DNA from: Opisthocomus hoazin
Lineage: Eukaryota > Chordata > Aves > Opisthocomiformes > Opisthocomidae
Length of the DNA stretch: 64,000 nucleotides
Direction: 5' to 3'
Assembly: GCF_030867145.1 (NCBI RefSeq)
Contig: NC_134428.1
Coordinates: 25,275,537 to 25,339,536, forward strand
Shown: positions 12,001 to 44,800 of the stretch, in pieces
Position numbering within the stretch: position 1 is the stretch's first letter
How the letters are laid out: every line of letters starts with the position of its first letter
Translations under genes and position numbers: made by a program
Notes under the pieces: generated by a model
The model's input: only the letters and a program-made list of their open reading frames with translations
What the model was told of the DNA's origin: nothing
Database searches by the model: none

Positions 12001-15000
12001 CTGTGAGCCGCACCGTGGTGGACACCTCGGAGCCTGCACAGGGGTTTCAGAGGCGATTATTTAGAGGCTGACACTCACCCTTGGCTGGCCATAACTCACT
12101 GATTGCAGTAGCTCAGGCACCCGTACGTCACTGTTTGTTGCACGTCTGGTCCTAAGTTTAGTGATATTACAAAACTACTCAAACTGTGAGTTGTCCTCAT
12201 TCGTGGATTTTCCTGTCTCGTCGTGCTCCACGGCGAGTGCTTTCCCATTGCTTTTTTTGCGTCTCCATCTGTTGTGTTTGAAGGCAATACACACCCTGAA
12301 AATGAGACGGGGATGAAGCTTCTGCCTGAACCTTCAGACAGCCCAGAGTCCTCCATAAGGATGGGCTTCCTCCCATTCCATCTGGGAGCTTTGGTTTGCC
12401 TTCAAACCCCAGCAGAAGTATTTGATATACCAGGTTCCCTTGACACTGTCATGGGGGACCATAGCCCTGCTCTTCGCTTGCAAGTAGTGCAGGGTGGAGG
12501 GTGTTTGGGTGGGTGCTGCTGAGGCTCTCTGAAGAAGGAATCATGCATTCGTAGCCTCCTGAAAAGCAAGCAGGAGCAGGAGGGTGCTGAATCCCTTCTC
12601 CAGCAGACTGGTGAGCTTAGCTGTGTTGTTAGACACAGGGAGCCTAGAGAGGAGGGGAACTGTAGGGATACGTGCGTGTTATTAGACACGAGATAATGCA
12701 ACCTTGAGCCGTGAAATCACAGGAAGCGTGGCAGTTTGTCATCACTCGTGGAAGAACTTGCTTTACATTATTTATGAGCACTGCATCAGCTGGAGGCCCC
12801 AGCTAAGGTGGAGACCTTTCTGTGCTAGACGCTGCAGGAATATCCAAAGATCCTTTCACCTTCAGACTTTGTAGCCCGGATACGCTGTGTGGAAGAGGTA
12901 AACTGGAGAGACCTGTGCAGGGAGGAAGCAGAGAGCCCCAGGGTTGCGAGGGAGTGGAGGGGTGAGTGGGGTTCAGATCTCCTGGGGCCATGGTCAGTGT
13001 GTTACCCAAAAACTGTGCCTTCTTTCCCCACCGGCCACCCTCCCCGTGCCTTCTGCTGTCTCTGCTCTAAGGAGCCAGTGAAAGGAATAAAAGGATTCTG
13101 ATGGCCGGTGCCAAACTTCCCGCTTGCTGGAACCCAGCTTTAAACTCGGCAGGTCTCCACGATGCAGCAGCACAACACTGCTTCATTCCTGCTGTTCCTG
13201 AGACAGCTCCAGCAACTCTGCTTAGCATCTCCTAAGGGATCTGGCATTTGCAAACGGCCAGGACAGTGCTTCCAAATATGTGGAAAACATTATCCAGATC
13301 CCTGTTTTTAAGACGGTCTTGAGTTTGGTTTTGAGGTTTTTTGTTTGATTGGTTTTTGGTTGGGGCTTTGGTTTTTTGTTTTAGACTGTAACTTTTTTCG
13401 AGCATTTAGACCTGCGTCGTGGTTCCCTGGGCTCTGCTGCTGCTGTGAGCTGGCTGCCTGGCGGTGGGCTGGTAAAGAACTGCAGCGAGCAACACGAAAC
13501 GCTGTGTCGGGTGTGGCTGAGCTGCTGGCCCTTAGCAGAGCACCGGGGACACCCCGAGCATCACCTTTTGCAGCGTTTAAGACGTGAGTGCAGATGCGAC
13601 CGGCCCTGTGTGCAGGCAGCCTCACGCTGGGGCTCGCAGGGGAGGTGGACGTGCTCTTGGGCTGCGACCAAGGAGGCCCTGGGCCAGTCCCAGGTCACAG
13701 CTACGTTGCGTGATCGTGTGTCTCTGAGCCTCAGTTTCCCTTGCTGTAAAGCGGGGAAACAGTGGGCACCTTTATAAAGAGGTTGCAGATTTAGAACTGT
13801 CACTTTCAGATAAGAGAAGACCAATTGCTAGAAACACCCAAGGCACCTCACCTCCCCAGAAGCTGGAAATATGAGCAACAGGAGCACAAGAGCCTGGCCA
13901 AAGCAACGCCATCTCAGCCAGGGCCAGGAGCAGGCACGTCTGAAAGGGACTGGGAGCTCTGCGCCGGCCGATGGCAGGTGTCTGCGGGTGTCTCTTCCCA
14001 GGCGCCCTTCGCTGGTGGTTGCCACTTGTCCTGCAAAAAAGGCTTTTGGTTGTGTCTTAGAAAATCATTTTTGGCCTGTCTGCCCTCACTGCAGATGTCT
14101 GTTTAGCCCTTGAACTCTGCTGCTGGCAGTGAGAGTACCAGGACTTAACTATACCTTGGACAGAAGGGGGTCTCTTAAGCTGCTCAGAAAGGATCCGGAT
14201 TATTCCTGGAGCGCAGGGTCCCTGTCTCCTTGGGCAGGCTGGGACAGCCCATGAGTGCAAGCAGTACCTTCCAGCTGTGAGGATGAAGGAGCAGCTTGGG
14301 AGGAGAGCTCAGTGCCCTGCTGAACCCTTGTCTTCTCCAGTGCAACCTTCTGCTCAAGCCAGCAGCAGAAGAGGCAGCGAGGAGGTGCAGCTCCTTCCTG
14401 TGGGTACCCCGGCTCCAAAGGAGACTCTTTGAGAGCATCTTGTCAGATTTGCTGGGACAACAGCATAATTTGGTGCCCTGAAGCCAGCATCAGGTTTCAA
14501 CAGAGGTTAAAGAATGCAAACTCCATGAGTTTCTCCAGATTATTATTGTGTAACACTTGATTTTTCAAACTTCAACCCAGTAAAAAACTGTGTACACAAC
14601 AGAGGAAGAGAAATGAGCCGCGCTGACTTCTGGGGGGAGAGGGTTTCTCTTTCTGGGTGATGATCCAGATTTTGCTGGTTTTTTCTGAGCAGAAACCGGG
14701 AGTGAGATTCAGAATCAGAAACATGTTACTTCAAGTAAGGTTTCTTTCATGGTTTCCTTGACCTCATAGCTCAGATCGTGCTGGAAAGAACTCCTTTAAT
14801 GCAAATACAACTAAATCAAACGTGGGATTCTTGCTTTCTGCTAAGATCTGGCCCTGGCTTTTTTGTTCAGCAGTACAGCCCAGGGCTTTTGAATTAAATA
14901 GCAGAACTCCCGCTGAGCTCATCCCAAGAACAGGACGAGGCCTGTGCTCATCACGCTTTTCAGTATGAGGCAGCGTGAAGTTCTGGGGGTGCAGGGAAGT

Positions 15001-16051
15001 TCAGCCTTTGGTTTCCTTGCCTGGAAGTGCCGGAAAGCGTGGCACAGCCTTCCCAGGAAAGGGGCTGCCTCGGAGGGGTTGTCTTCTGCACCCCAGCTGA
15101 GGAGGATGTGGGGTGCTGGGCTTCCAGGGCACCTCTTCCCTCGTCTGGGGGGAGAAAGGGAGTCACAACCGCTTGTGCCAAAGCAAAGCCCTGGGTGACT
15201 GAATGGGATGTTTCTCTCGTGTTCTCGGAAGGCGGCCTGAGCTGCAAAGCTGCGAGTGAACAAGCTCCCTGGGCTCTGGAGTCCAGGCCAGCTCAGCTTG
15301 AGCTTCGCAGTTAATGGGATAAGGGTTTTACTGGTATAGCTTTACATCCAGAGACCTCTTCTGCCCTCCGTGCGCTCACAGTTCCCCAGCACTCTGAAAG
15401 ATCAGGATTGTGCCTGTGGCCTCCGCCGAAATCCCTCTGCCTGCCGTGGTGGAGTCTGCTCTGTGCTCGCCCTTGCTGTGTCTTGTGGAAGGGCCCCCTT
15501 TTGAGACGCTGCGTGCCAATCGCTGCTCTGTGCGAAGCGTTTTGGGAAGCAGCAGGTAACGTGGGGAGGGAGACGGGGCCCGATACAGAGCCTGCGCAGG
15601 GCTCTCCTCTGCTGGGGCTGTCAGTCACAACCGGTACCTATTCTCAGTTTTAAAAGTTGATGTGTGTCGTGACCAGTGGGATGCTGTCGGTCTTAGAGTG
15701 GTCTCCTGAGAAGTCTCGTCTGCTATTAGAACAGTTGTAGACTTGTAAAAGCAGCTAATGATTATGGGTATTCTGTTTATCTGGGTGATGAAGGAGTTGT
15801 TTTAAAAGAGACCATATCTTTAGAAAATGCTGAACACTCATCCAGGAATGATTTGAAGGAACCTAACTTTGACCATGCCACTTGCTTCTGAAAATCTGGG
15901 TTTATGTGATCTTAGGCAGATACTTGGACTTAATGCTGCAGAATATTGTTCTCTGAGCCCAGGAAAACACGTACTGTGAACCTACCTCTCTTTCTGTCTT
16001 TCTTCTTCCACAGAGCAAACCTCCCATGACTAACAAGTGCTGGCCTAGATT

Positions 16052-37947
<21,896 letters not shown>

Positions 37948-38655
37948 CGAGAGCGCGGCGCTGGTCCCGCACACTGAAAGACCAAAACCTCCTCCCCTCC
38001 GTCGGCCTGCTGGGTGTCTGACACCGCTCACTGCTGCAGCTCCTCCCGCCCCGAGCGCTGCCCGCCGCTGCCCGCCCGCCGGGACCCCAGCTGGCAGCCC
38101 TCGGCAGGGTCTGGCCCCCAGATGTTCCCTCAGATCACGGATGCTCCAGATGTTCCCTCAGATCTGCCGGTGGTGGAAGTGCCGAGGAAGCCGTTGCCGT
38201 GCCAGCGCCTTCGGCACGGGCTGGCGCGAAGTTGGGGGTCCCGGGCAGGGCTCCCGGCGGGGCGCAGGCGCAGCGCAGCCCGTGGGCCGGGCCGGGACGG
38301 CACCGGCGGGAGCCACCGGACCCCTTGTAAATGGTAGGACTGAGCATTAGGCCTTGCCCTGGGGTGGGACCCCGACCCTGTTCTGTCTCTAGTATTTAAT
38401 TTTACTGCCAAGAAGTCAGGCTGATCCGTCTGGGAAGAGGTGTTTTCCTGAGTAGCCAGGTACGATTTTTACGCCACAGCTAGTTCTCAGATCAGACAAC
38501 ACAAGCCCATTGTTCACCACCCTGTCATAATGGTCTCCACATTAAAGAGAAAAAGCCTCCGTTGCATTTTTACTCACATTTTCTACTGTTTTTAAGATTG
38601 TAATATAGATTTGATTATTTCTTCATTGACAATAAAAGCGGAAAGAGTTGTTCCT
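37948..38655 (+). other. TRAF7: TRAF7 3' UTR and poly(A) signals
   Basis: After the stop codon (37945-37947) the UTR runs without a further intron. An ATTAAA lies at 38541-38546 and an AATAAA at 38631-38636, followed by a GT-rich stretch, so the main cleavage site should be near 38650. A 17-base direct repeat (GATGTTCCCTCAGATC) occurs at about 38122 and 38149. Confidence 0.8.
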
Positions 38656-38939
38656 GGCCAGCGTGAGTTCTTGCAGGCTCTTGGCGGCCGGCTCCGGTCC
38701 CGCGGCAGCGCCTGCCTCCAGCCTGCGCCCGTCCGCCCGTGGCACGGCTGCGGGACCGGGCACCTCGGGGTGCTGCCGCCCGCCCCGCGGGCAGCACCCC
38801 CCGCGCCCGGGGCAGAGGCACCCGCGGGCGCGCACACCCAGCACGGCACGACCGCGCCGCGCATGCCCACACGCACCGCAGCCGCTGCGCGGCACGGCCC
38901 CGCACGCCGTGGCCGGTGTGTTTGGGACACAAACAGTGG

Positions 38940-40819
38940 GGGCAGCCCGGCAGGGGTTTTATTTTTTTATTTTTCTTTAAATATTTGTTGCCAGACTTCG
39001 TATAGGAGCAAACTTCTTCACAGCACCACGAGCCACCTACTATTGAGAACAGGAAGAGTAAGACGAGTAGAGGTGAGGTCTAAGCACAGGAGAGCAGGGA
39101 GAAGCACCAAGATGCATAGCTTGACAGATGGGATACGATACAGAGTCCATAACTTAATCATAAAAAATATATATATGTATATATCCATCATGTAGAACTT
39201 TATGGATTTTTTTTTTTTTTAGATACATATTTTTTTTCTTTCCAACAGATATTTTCAGGCGGGTGATATTTTTTTTTTTTTTTGTGGTTATTTTGAAAGT
39301 CTTTTTTTTACTTTTTTTTTTTTTTTAAAGAAATTTCAAAGTTGTGCCAAACACATCTGGATCAGCGACCACACAACGGGGGGGGGACATGGGGAGGGGG
39401 GGAGAGGGAGGGAGAGGAAGGCGGAGGGAGAGACCGCTCTGTACGTCTCGAGAAAAGAAAGGAACGGCAACACTTTGGAAACCACAAGCGAAAAACGGCA
39501 TTCATCGAGACTCAAGCGACTGAACCAGACTCCAGCTCCAGTTTATACAGGAATATACAGCGGCGCGCCCCGCGGCACGCCCGCCGGCACGCGCGCCCCG
39601 CGTGCGCACACACCCGCACCCACACGCGCACACCAAAGGCCAGCACGGAAAAAAAAAAAACGAACCCAGAACCCGGAGACACGGCGAAAGAAACGGAACC
39701 GCCTCCGGGAGCAGAATGAACAAAACCTCCGGAAAAACAAGGCACATCCTTTGAGATCGTGAGGGTGTGAAAACAAAGACGTGACACTGAACCCCAACGG
39801 AAAGGCCCGGACAGAACCGCTTGCACGCGCCTTCCACCCGGAGAAAAGGTAAATATTGTGCTACTCTGGGAATGAGTTTGCCACAAGACACACAGCTTAG
39901 TATAATCTAATAGTTTCTCTCAAGCTAAAATCCAGTTTTCTCTTGATTTCTTTTAAACTGCTTTATATATAATTGCTAATATTTTTAAATCTTTTAAATA
40001 TATATTTGTTAAAGTTTATTCTTTTTATATTTTGGGGGTGGGGGAAATCTGGTTTATATCTTTTCTTTCTTTTCCCCCCTCCAATAAATTAATACTTCTC
40101 TATAGCTTATCGCTGTCCTCTCCCCCGGCCGGGCAGGGGCACGTCCCGCTGCCCCCCGAGACGGGGCCTTCGCTCCCCGCTTCGCAACCGAACCCCCTCC
40201 CCGCGCCCGCAGCGAAGCCCCCGCGCCGGGGAGCCCGGCGGGCAGCGTCCCTCCGCGCGTCCCGCCCCCAGCGAACGACGACGGAAAAAGAAAATTAAAA
40301 AAGGTAAATTGTTTTTTCTTTTTTAAAAAAAAAAAAAAAAGGAGAAAAGAAACCCAAGTGCGTTTGCCCACCCGGCCCCGCCATCGGCGACCGCCATCGG
40401 CGACGCGTGCCACGCCACGCCGGGGCCGCCGCGCCGGGCAGGGCTTGTGCTACATTCGGGCCACGGCGACCCGCGGTGCCAGGGCCGGCAGGGCACGGGC
40501 GCGCCGGCCGCCCGCCAGCTCGGCAGAGCCCCCCGGCACCCCGGCGGGGTCCGAGCCGCCCCGGGGCGCGTCGCGCTCTTCCATCTCTTGGTTGGGTTTT
40601 TTTTGCTTCTGCGACGGGGAGTCGTGGCGGAGCCGGCGCCGAGTCCGTGAGCACAATCCTGAGGTATCTTCTTCTTTGTGCAAACCCCGAGGGACGGGAT
40701 GTCCGGGAGGGGACGGCTGTACACAGGGTGGGGAGGAGGGCGGCGGGGCCGGGGGGGTCGCGGATCGTTGTGCCCTTGTGCCCACGTAAGCCCTGAGGTT
40801 CGCGGGGCCCTGGCGCCCC
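38940..40819 (-). other. CASKIN1: CASKIN1 3' UTR
   Basis: On the minus strand the UTR follows the stop codon at 40822-40820. It includes several A- or T-rich tracts (40320-40340, 39205-39325) and an AT-rich stretch near 39920-40030. Overlapping AATAAA signals on the minus strand occur at 38971-38966 and 38963-38958, with another at about 40019-40014. Length would be about 1.9 kb with the distal signals. The AT-rich stretches stand out in an otherwise GC-rich area, which fits a regulated neuronal 3' UTR. Confidence 0.65.
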
Positions 40820-41800
40820 TCACTCCAGCATGGCGTCCAGCTGGTCCGCCAGGTCGTCGAACATGCTGCCGATGTCGTCCAGGATGCTCACGGTGCTCTT
40901 CGACTCCGCCGCCGAGCTGGGCGAGCGCCGGGGACGGGTCAGCGCCGCGCGCGGGACGGTGGCACCGCGCGCTGCCCTCTGCCCTGCCGCCCCCGCGCTG
41001 CTCCGCACCGTGTCCCCGGTGTCACCTCCCCGGTGCGGACCCCAGGGCCACCGCACAGCCACCGTGCTCCAGCACCGCCATGTCCCCCACGCAGCCCCCG
41101 CACACCAAGGTCCCCCCGCCCATGCTGCTCCGGGGTCCTGTCCCCTGGTGCCACCTCCCCAGTGCCACCTCCCCAGTGCAGACCCCAGGGCCATTGCAGC
41201 CCCCCTGTGCCCCAGCACAGCCCCCAGCGCACCCGCATGGTCCCCCTGCCCACACTGCTCCGGGGTCCTGTCCCCTGGTGCCACCTCCCCGATGCCACCT
41301 CCCCAGTGCAGACCCCAGTGCCACCAACCCCAGTGCCACCAACCCCAGTGCCACTGCACAGCCAGGGCTACCGCAGCTCCAGCACCGCCGTATCCCCAGC
41401 GCAGCCCCCAGTGCACCCACACGCCCAGGTCCCCCCACTCACACTGCTCCAGGGTCCTGTCCCCTGGTGCCACCTCCCCGATGCCACCTCCCCAGTGCAG
41501 ACCCCAGGGCCATTGCAGCCCCCCTGTGCCCCAGCACACCCACATGGTCCCCCTGCCCACACTGCTCTGGGGTCCTGTCCCCTGGTGCCACCTCCCCAGC
41601 ACAGCTCCAGCCAGGATCCCATAAGCATCACCCCAGTGTCACCCTCCCTGGCACAGCCCGAACCCCTTCCCGCGATGCTCGTGGCCTCCCGAACCCCCCC
41701 GGGACCACCGGCCGCCCCTTACTCTGCCGCCTGACTGTCCTCCTGCTTGATCTTCTCCTCCACCGCCTGCAGCGCGGCGGCCAGGGACGCGCTCGTCTCC
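40820..41800 (-). other. CASKIN1: CASKIN1 end of exon 19 and exon 20, Caskin tail
   Basis: The conserved tail reads [20 protein letters not shown], then [10 protein letters not shown] across the junction, then [20 protein letters not shown] and DAMLE at the stop. The junction GCAGA|GTAAGG to CAG|CTCGG completes a GAC codon. This is the short amphipathic tail typical of caskins. Confidence 0.94.
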
Positions 41801-44800
41801 TCCAGCTTCTGCTGCGCCAGCTCGGGGCCGGCGCTGTCGACCGAGGGCCCGGTGATGGCGGAACGCGGCGGCTTCACCGGCACCTGCTGGGGCTGCGCGC
41901 CGGGCGAGAGCGGCTTGGCGGGACTGGAGCAGAGCGATGGCGGCGTGCTGGAGGGCTTGGCGGCGGCGGTGCCCGGCTGCCGGGCTGGCGACGGGGCCGG
42001 CGTGGAGCTGGCGCTCACCGACTGGATGGCGGCGTGGGGCTTGGGGGGCTTGGGCGCGGTGGGGGGCGGCGCGGGCTTGGGGGACACCGGGGGCGGCGTG
42101 CCGTGACCCCGCTTCACCTCTGCGGAGAGAAGGGAGATGGGCAGAGGGGCCGGCCGGGACCCCCGGCGTCGTCCCCGGGGAGCTCCCGTCGCGGGGGGCT
42201 GGCGGGCGCCTACCTGGGCTGCCGGGGCTGGGGATGGGCACCTTCTTGGGGACGGGCACCTTCTGCGGCGGCTGCGGCAGCACGGGCTTGGGGGACACCG
42301 GCGGCTTGAAGGGCTTCTTGGGCTCGGCGGGAGCGGGGACGGCGTCGGGGTGGGCAGCGGGCGGCGGGGTGGGGGGCTCAGCCCCGCTCAGCTCCGAGGC
42401 CGGCCGCCGCTTGACGGTGCCGGTGCCGTTCTGGTAGACGGCGAGCGGGGCCGGCTCCAGCGCCGGCTCCTTCTCCTTGGCCTTGGGCCGGCGCTTGACG
42501 GTGTCGGACTCGGTGAGGACGAAGCGGACGCCGTCCTGCTGGCTCTGCCGGGCCCGCAGCCGGCGCTTCAGCGTGGCGCTGGCCTCCACCTTGGCCAGGT
42601 CGCCATGGCGGGGGGACAGCCCCTCGCCCGCTTCCCCCCGCGCCGGCCCCAGCGGCCGCGGCCGCGGCTTGATGGTGAGGTTGCCCTCCTCGGCGAAGGG
42701 GATGCCGTCCGGGGAGCCGCCGCGCTCCACCCGCAGCCGCTCGCCGGGGCCGTCGGTGCCCGCCTCCGCCCGCACGCTGTCGGCACGCTCGCGGCGGGCG
42801 GCCAGCCCGGTGACGGGGCCGCTGATGGTCCGGCGCCGGTTCACCACCTCCCCGTCCAGGCCGATGGCCTCCTTGTGCTTGACGGTGGCCAGGACGGTGG
42901 CGACGCGGGCGCGCTCAGGGCTGCCCGGCTGCAGGTAGTAGCCCTCGGGTGCCTTGGCCGGCCCCGGCGCGCCGCTCCCGTGCGGCTTCTGCAGCGCCAG
43001 CGCCCGCGCCCCGCCGCCGATGGACGACATCTCCAGCATGGCGGCGATGCTGCGCACGCTGCCGGCGCTGCCCGTGTCCACGCTGCCGCCCAGGTCGCTG
43101 GCCCGGCGCTGCTCCCGGCGGCTCTCGGCGGCGGCGGGGGGCCCGGCGGCCACCTCGCCGTCACCGTCCTTGGGGAAGTCCTCGGCCATGCCGGCGCTGG
43201 AGATGGCGGAGCTGGAGCGCTTGGGGGGTGGCGGCGGCGGCCCCTTCTTCTTGGGGCGGACGGCGAAGGACTGGCTGCGGTTGACGTTCTTGTCGGTGCC
43301 GGCGGGCGCCCGCACCGAGTGGCTGCGCCCCACGCGCCGCTGCACCGTGGCGTAGGGCCCCGCGTCCGGCACCAGCAGCTCGTCCCGCTCCGGCTCGCCG
43401 TCGGAAGCGGCGTAGCGGTTCAGGCTGTGGGCCCGCTTCTTCGGCCGCCCCGGCTCCTCCTCGCCCTCGCTCGCCGGCGGCAGGCACAGCACCGGCACCG
43501 GGACGGGCGGGACGGGCGCGCCCATGGGTGCCCCCTCGCCCTCGGCGGGCTGCGGCAGGACGTAGGCGAAGCCGCGGTGGGTGGGCGACTGGGGCAGGGA
43601 GCGGGGCGACGCGGGGCGCTCGCCCGGCGGCAGCAGCTGCGGGGTGGGCTTCACCTTGGCGGTGGCGGCCGGCGGGCCCTGCGGCGAAGGGGGACGCGGC
43701 TTGGCGGGGGTCTGCGGCGGCGTCAGGTGCCCGCCGGCGGGCGGGAAGGGCTGCCGGGGCTTGCCGGGCACGGGTGGCACGCTGGCACGCTTGACGGGGT
43801 GGCCGTGGCGGGGCGGGCGGCCGTCCTTGGGCAGCGCTGGGGGTCCCTCGCCGGCCCCCTCGGCCAGGTACTCCTGGCTCTTGGAGATGGCGGCGGCAGG
43901 AGGGGCGCGGGGACCGTCCCCCAGCAGCTCCTGCGAGCTGCTCATCAGCCTGGCGCGGCCGCCCAGCGCCGGGGGCGAGCGGTAGCCGGGGGCCGCGGGG
44001 TTCGCCGCCTTCTCGGGGGGCTCCTCGGGGGCTTCGCCCGTCATGGCCACCTGCAGCTCGCTGCTGAGCTCGCTGTCCTGGAAGGTGCTCAGCTTGGGCG
44101 ACTGGCACTCGGGTGGCTCCGGCGGGGGGGACTCGATGGCCAGCACCTCCGGGCACGCCGCCGTCGCCTTCCTCTTCAGCGTGCCCGGCTCGTACTTGCC
44201 CAGCTCGGCACGCTGCAGCTCCGCCAGCTTCTTCACCGCCAGCATCAGCTTCTTCTGGTGGCCTGGGGGACACCACGGGGCATCAGAGCCGTGCCGGGGG
44301 CTGCCGCGGCCGGCGCTGCGGAGCGGGACCTTACCCAGCTTGGTGATGCCGATCTCCTGGAGGTCCTCCCAGGTGATGTCGGTGATGAAGTCGATGTTCT
44401 CGTAGCCGTTCTCCACCAGCACCTTGTAGTACTGGGAGAGGCCGATCATGGAGAGCCACAGCGCCAGGTTGGCCTGGGAGGGGGCGCAGGGCACGGCTCA
44501 GCGCCGGCTGGCAGCGGGCTCCGGCCTCGGCACCACCGTGCCCACGCCACGCGGGTGCTGCCATCTCCACGGGGGACAGCCCCAGGGGGTGCCCCTTGTC
44601 CCCACGCTGTCCCTGTGCTCCGCAGTCACCCGGTGCCATGCCCAGCCCCGTCCCCATGGGAAGCCCCTTCCCGTGCCCAGCCGACGGGGCAGGAGGGGTG
44701 CCAGGGGACACGCGGTGCCACGTCCACGCCGCGGCAGCTGCCACCGGCCCAACGGTCCCCGAGCCGTCGGGAGGGGACGCGCACAGCTTCAGGCCCACGG

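Larger units (their letters stand above)
1866..16013 (+). other. TRAF7: TRAF7 intron 1 (about 14 kb)
   Basis: The intron runs from GTACGA (1866) to an acceptor with tract TCTTTCTTCTTCCACAG ending at 16013. No open frame in it shows recognisable protein similarity. It holds the GAGCTC minisatellite (1903-2156), homopolymer tracts (T run near 6448-6463, A run near 10706-10722) and a decayed interspersed repeat near 8410-9010. I saw no tRNA or other gene. Confidence 0.8.

Noticed and set aside
41639-44494. 951-codon minus-strand frame read as a single exon
   Set aside because: Only 44262-42214 is exon 18. Homology and splice sites at both ends show that the extra residues are intron read-through.
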